Positions 59,600-64,000 of a stretch of 64,000 nt of DNA are shown one piece after another. This DNA is from Nissolia schottii. Taxonomy: Eukaryota; Streptophyta; Magnoliopsida; Fabales; Fabaceae. Numbering within the stretch: position 1 is the stretch's first letter; each line of letters begins with the position of its first letter. Location of the stretch: positions 80,796-144,795 of the forward strand of contig QANU01066119.1 in NCBI GenBank assembly GCA_003254905.1. Reading direction: 5' to 3'. The notes under the pieces were generated by a model that was given only the letters and a program-made list of their open reading frames with translations, made no database searches and was not told the DNA's origin. The translations under genes and the position numbers were made by a program.

Positions 59600-60790
59600 C
59601 AATGGAGAAACCACATACAAAGACCAGGTGGTTGTCGGTAATATATGCCAACCTTACAGAAACGGAGAGAAGAGTGTGCTGGAAAAAACTTAGGGAGATG
59701 AGTGGATGCTGATTGGTGACTTTAATGAGCTTGCCTCCCCAGATGAGATGAAAGGAGGAGCTCCGATTAATGAGAACAAGTGTGCTGTGCATCATTCTCT
59801 GATTGGATAAACTTGTGTGGGCTTATGGACCTGGGCTTCATTAGGCCGAAATTTACCTAGAGGGGCCTTTGCAATGCGAGTTAGAGAACTACCTTCTCGG
59901 AAGCTACCTACGGTGCTCTGGATGCACAAGTCCAAAGAAAATTGGATAACCCTGGGTGACCAAAATACCTGGTTCTACCATACTAAGACAATAATAATAA
60001 GGAGAAGGCAAAACTGTGGTGTCTGGAAGAATATACTTGAATCTTCCCTCCATGCACTGTCCAAATAACCCACAGGCGGTGGGTGATATTATTTTATGCC
60101 TTGGATAAAAAGGATTGGATTGAGTTTAATCTAAGTAAGAATGACATAAGACTGGAAAGATATGTTGATGATTTCCTGTTGGAATATCTGCAAAGTGGCC
60201 AAATGGGGAGATCTTTGAGCCTAACTTCCGCCGCCCGTCAATCGGCTGCAGATTGATTGAAGATCAACTTCAGAATGTAACGAGGGCTTTTGAAAGTGCT
60301 AGTTATAATGGGATCAGAACCCCCCAGGCAGAATTGGTATCTGCTCTGCTTTTGTTCTGGAGCTTTGGGGCATGAGCATTGGTCTCCATCTCGCGTGGTA
60401 CAAGGGCTATAACAAAGTGATTTGAAAGTTGTCATTGAGCTTTTGTTCAACGAAGACATAACCAAATCAACATCCTCCAGATGCTGAAGACAGATTATCC
60501 AGCACACCTGTAGAGAAGGAAATAACGTAGCGGACAGAATGCCGAACTTGAGCATTGAGTTGGATTTCTCAACTAAGACTTGGGACCACCCTCCTCACCA
60601 ACTTTGGCAAATTTTGTTCATTGATGATTCTGGGCTTGTCTTGCTCCGTGTTGGTGCTCTTTCTTTATAGCTCCTTTTCGGTTTTTTTTACTTCGGGCCC
60701 AGCCCTCTANGACTAGCTCTGTTTCTAATGAGTCCCCCAACCTGTACCCGATCATTGGTATTGATCTTAACCCACAAAAAAGATATTATT
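59600..60790 (+). pseudogene. L1-type LINE remnant with internal deletion, plus strand
   Basis: The plus strand reads MLIGDFNELASPDEMKGGAP (about 59707-59765), the end of an L1 endonuclease. SKENWITLGDQNTWFYHTKT (about 59932-59992) follows, the linker before the reverse transcriptase. The reverse transcriptase itself is missing. From about 60395 one frame reads VIELLFNEDITKS, then IQHTCREGNNVADRM and WDHPPHQLWQILF, the RNase H-like C terminus. A 3' tail follows to about 60785. Frameshifts and stops throughout. N at 60710. Confidence 0.7.
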
Positions 60791-62280
60791 TGTTTTAAGG
60801 TGTTTGTTTTCAGGCCAATTGTTAGTTTAGGAAACTTGGACCTTTTTATTCTATAGGTCTTAGGTCTAGTTTAAGTTTTAACTTAATGTAAGGGCCTATA
60901 TAAATACTTCTCAAACAACAACCACCCCAACTTTTGATGAATGATAATTTTAAATTTGTTTTCTCTTAAAATAATATTGCGTTTGCAAGGTGGAGTAATT
61001 TGTTTTGTTTGTTATATCAAGAAATTGAGTAATCTCGTACTAGTGTAATTTTCTTTGTGACATTTCTTCAATTTTTGATTCCTTATCTCAATCATCTACG
61101 TCTTTTAGAATGAGTTTTTTAGAGGTTTAGTAGGAAGAGTATTTATCCTATTTTTTGTTTTATATGAAAGTGTGTGTTGGAGTTTTGAAATCTTTATATC
61201 CTTAGAGTTCTGCATCATCTACAATATCATGCCAAGGGCAAGGTGACTCCATGAAAGTAACTCACCTCCTCCGTTGTAGATTCTAGTGTCCCCTTCTTTC
61301 TTTGTTAATATCTCTCAAAATAATTGTATAATGGTATGTTTGACTGTTTTATTATATATTTGATTCAATGTATACCAAAACAATCAGGCACAACTATTAT
61401 AAAATAGGGTGAGTCGTTTTTTATTTTTATTTTTTTTACTTTTTCTTTTCATTTTTTGTTCCATTGTTCCCCGTTACATTAGGGCTTGTTGAGTATTCCT
61501 TTTGGTGAGCCTTTTCTATCATATTTTAAAAATATTTAATTTTAGGATAACTCTAATTGGACCGTGGAAAAGAGAGCGTGAGAATGGTTTTACCCATTTA
61601 TAGTTCTTGCTTCATGGTGTGATGCAAAATTGTCACATTCTAATGAATTTCATTTTGAAGTTTTGTAATTTCTTCGGTTATAGCATAGGTTTAGCTTGTA
61701 TGCTACCAAGTTCTCTTGTGTTGAATCAATTTCTCTAATGTAAAGAGAGACTTTCTTCTATAACTAATGAACGGAAATATACCATTAAAACTTATCCCAC
61801 GTGGTCGGCTACACAGTGCAGACAGCACCATAGTGTTAGATAGTGTTTAATTTCTAGCTTAATGAAGGAAACAAGACATATCTCAAAATAATTTTTAGGC
61901 TAACTTCTATATCTCTAATAAAATATACACAATACATTTCTTAAAAAAAATTTAATTTTGTACATCTAAAAAATAAAGACGCATCTCTACTGTTTCACCG
62001 TCGAGCATCTTGTCCAACTCCGAGGACAAAAACCAATGTTTCACGTTCAATTGGCTATGGTAACTCGTCCAATCATTACTGGCTACAGTAACTCCTCCGG
62101 TCATTATACATAGACAATAACATTCATCTCATACGTAAAGGAAGGGCATTCAGACAGAACAAACATGTCCAACCCTCCCAGGACTGCACAGGCTTTATTG
62201 AGACAAGATATCTTTCGAATAGGCAATAATTCCCAAAGAAACGGGGCTGGTCGGGAACTGTATTCTGGTTAAGTCACCAT
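60791..62280. other. Gene-free stretch
   Basis: AT-rich with no recognisable gene or repeat ends. 62045-62110 contains two similar phrases (GGCTAYRGTAACTCSTCC) as a short direct repeat. Confidence 0.4.
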
Positions 62281-62304
62281 CAGTTGTTATTCATACCAGT
62301 GCTT

Positions 62305-62405
62305 TGTGCCAATTGGTTCAACATTTTTTCACCCTCAAATAGTGTATAAAATATTTCTGCCAATTGATTCAACATTTTGTTTTCCCTCAAATAGTGTGTA
62401 AACAG
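62305..62405. repeat. Short tandem duplication
   Basis: TGCCAATTGGTTCAACATTT...CCCTCAAATAGTGTATAAA is repeated about 50 bp later as TGCCAATTGATTCAACATTT...CCCTCAAATAGTGTGTAAA. A (GA)n tract follows at 62412-62438. Confidence 0.8.
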
Positions 62406-62632
62406 ATATATGGAGGGAGAGGGAGAGAGAGAGAGAGAAGATAACATTAGAAACATTATGGAAGAGAATAGAATTGCTGAACATTGCAAGTTTATGATCC
62501 AGTCAATGAGAACAATGAATGCTGAACTCAGACCGGCAATTTAGTGCAATAAGAAAATTAAAATATTTCTATAGGCATAAACAGCCTACATGAAGAAGGG
62601 TGAATATTTCATTCATAACTTGGAGGAGGGAC

Positions 62633-63196
62633 TCAAGCTTTGGCATTGCTTGTGAAGTCAGTACAAGTCTGGCAGCTGCAATCCGAAAAACGGCAGGTAT
62701 CACACCCGAAGCAGACGCATGAAGTGCAACCTTTGCATGTTGGAGAACGAGTGCATCCCCTGTAAACTCTGCGGCTTGCTCGCTCTTCTTCATCATCACA
62801 TGTAATTCTGAAAAGTTACTGTTAACAATTGCTCCATAATACATGTAACACTATTTTAGTACAGGTGAATATACACAACAATATCTACATGAAATGAGTG
62901 CCAATAGTGTTATTTGAACTCGTTTATAATGGGATACCGTGCCGACTCACCACTCATCTACCATTGAATGAGATTTCAATGAGTGTTAACTCTATTAAGA
63001 TTTCATCCAATGATGTGAATAAGTTGTGAGTCAGCACGGTATCCCAACATAAATAAGTGCAAATACCTTTTTTCAATGAGTGCACATGCTTGTAAGTAGA
63101 GTACAAGTGGTACAATTCTTGAGGTCATGTTATAAAGACAACTGAACCCTTCAAGGATTGTGCCCAAAAGTTGGTCGTTTATCCATATGATTCTTC
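62633..63196 (-). CDS. Cysteine-rich protein, last two exons (partial gene)
   Basis: Two minus-strand exons join in frame: 63196-63067 (130 nt, acceptor TAG, donor GTATTT) and 62807-62633 (175 nt, acceptor TTTTCAG, stop TGA at 62633). The first encodes RIIWINDQLLGTILEGFSCL and then a hydrophobic stretch. The second encodes an acidic/basic linker (DDEEERASRR) and a Cys cluster, RGCTRSPTCKGCTSC then CFGCDTCRFSDCSCQTC, ending SNAKA. Ten Cys in CXXC/CXC spacing within about 35 residues suggest metal binding. Frame and phase agreement across the junction and the non-random Cys pattern support a real gene. Upstream exons should lie above 63196 and probably beyond the window. I do not recognise the family. 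The longer overlapping frame at 62569-62844 is a shadow. Confidence 0.55.
62913..63063. mobile_element. MITE in the intron of the Cys-rich gene
   Basis: Left TTTGAACTCGTTTATAATGG and right in reverse complement TTTGCACTTATTTATGTTGG; both continue GGGATACCGTGC(C/T)GACTCAC. TA flanks both sides (62911-62912 and 63064-63065). 151 bp. The right edge lies three bases from the proposed 5' splice site. Confidence 0.75.
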
Positions 63197-64000
63197 CTAC
63201 TCATTAGTCAAAAGTAAAATAGAGCGTTAGATGGTTCCATATAACAGCCATAAACAGTGTGAAAACAAGCCAGTAGGGACAAACAAGAGCAATTTAATCT
63301 ACTGAAATAAATGATAAGGAAGTGAAATACTAAAGTGAGGACAAAGATCTTGAGCAAGACATATTGTGCATGGTTCAAACCCAAAGTTAAATGTATTTTC
63401 AGAAGTACTCTTAAGTAAGTATAGCAATTCTGCCTGGGTTTATCCCATGTTACCCCATCCAAAGAAATGGTGTGCAATATAGATTCCCTGGTTTATCACT
63501 CTTGAACACATCATAGCAAAAACAAATAATTGCTTCAGAGGTCTCTAATTTCATCACCAAGAAGTTACTAAATATATTTCAGAACCAGGTCCGGTAAAGC
63601 TCTTCCAAGTTTATAAACACATGATAGCATCACCAAGACACAATACTTGATATAATGTCTATCATTAATAGCTGTTAACAATTAACTAGCATATATAGAT
63701 ACCAATAAAATATTATTATATGTCAAATTTTCACTATAATGAGGTTAAATGGATTTAACAATTATTTATTAGGTATCCAGTTACTTGGTAACGTTTAGAC
63801 TTAAGAGATCATATGTAGTCAGACATTGCATTAAAAATCCACCAGTTTTGCATAATTGCTCAACCTTACAGATATTGATGTGATTTGACTGCTGGCAGTT
63901 ATAAAATAATCTTTCATCAAATCAAAGATGAAGCAGTAGTAAGGTGAAGAGTACCAAAAAGAGAAATATCCTAAATTAAGACCGTATTCAGTTACTTGAA
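63197..64000. other. Upstream part of the minus-strand Cys-rich gene (intron or more exons)
   Basis: No exon could be assigned with confidence. An 89-codon minus-strand frame at 63208-63477 lacks recognisable features. Confidence 0.3.

Noticed and set aside
62569..62844. A 91-codon minus-strand frame as the gene product
   Set aside because: The alternative frame has a CXXC-rich protein, a splice acceptor and correct phase with an upstream exon; this frame has neither.
1..64000. tRNA, rRNA, CRISPR or operon-like features
   Set aside because: None seen on either strand; the DNA is plant nuclear, so CRISPR and operons are not expected.

Overview
The window reads as nuclear DNA from a flowering plant. 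A eudicot, most likely a legume, fits best, judging by the three plant-type multi-exon genes, the AT-rich introns and the repeat families (Au-type SINE, Stowaway, Mutator-like, hAT-like, TRIM, Ty3 and Ty1 remnants, L1 and RTE LINEs). The species is not determined. Gene models below come from reading splice sites and checking that the exons join in frame. Two single N bases occur (39198 and 60710).

Layout. 1-6300 is repeat-rich and intergenic, with an AC-rich repeat, two L1-type ORF1 remnants and a GGTGGTCC-rich repeat. 6359-7303 (minus) is an intact single-exon gene for a small, probably lipid-anchored, Ser/Arg/Pro-rich protein. 7300-29500 is a transposon thicket without a recognisable host gene. 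It holds two related Mutator-like elements, Ty3 and Ty1 remnants, a TRIM split by a 2.9-kb solo LTR, a second solo LTR, a Stowaway MITE, a hAT-like element nested inside another inverted-repeat element, and a second GGTGGTCC element split by a hAT-like insert.

30418-38047 (+) is a 16-exon STRUBBELIG-RECEPTOR FAMILY (SRF3-like) LRR receptor kinase with a degenerate active site. 38500-41810 is intergenic with a hAT-like and another inverted-repeat element. 42377-53757 (+) is a 13-exon SCAMP membrane-trafficking protein whose 3.8-kb sixth intron contains an RTE tail, two tandem duplications, a Mutator-like element and a Helitron helicase fragment. 55533-58277 (+) is a 3-exon NAF1-like H/ACA snoRNP assembly factor with a telo-box upstream. 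59170-60790 holds two L1-type LINE remnants in opposite orientations. 62633-63196 (minus) is the 3' end of an unrecognised cysteine-rich protein gene that continues to higher coordinates.

The host genes are ordinary plant housekeeping, trafficking and signalling genes with no sign of joint function. I found no clearly new multi-gene system. The most notable points are the nested insertions with readable target-site duplications, one GC-AG intron in each of two neighbouring genes, a MITE lying three bases inside a splice donor, and two repeat families (GGTGGTCC and GTTGTAATGTTTGTTTAT arrays) that I cannot assign to a described element.
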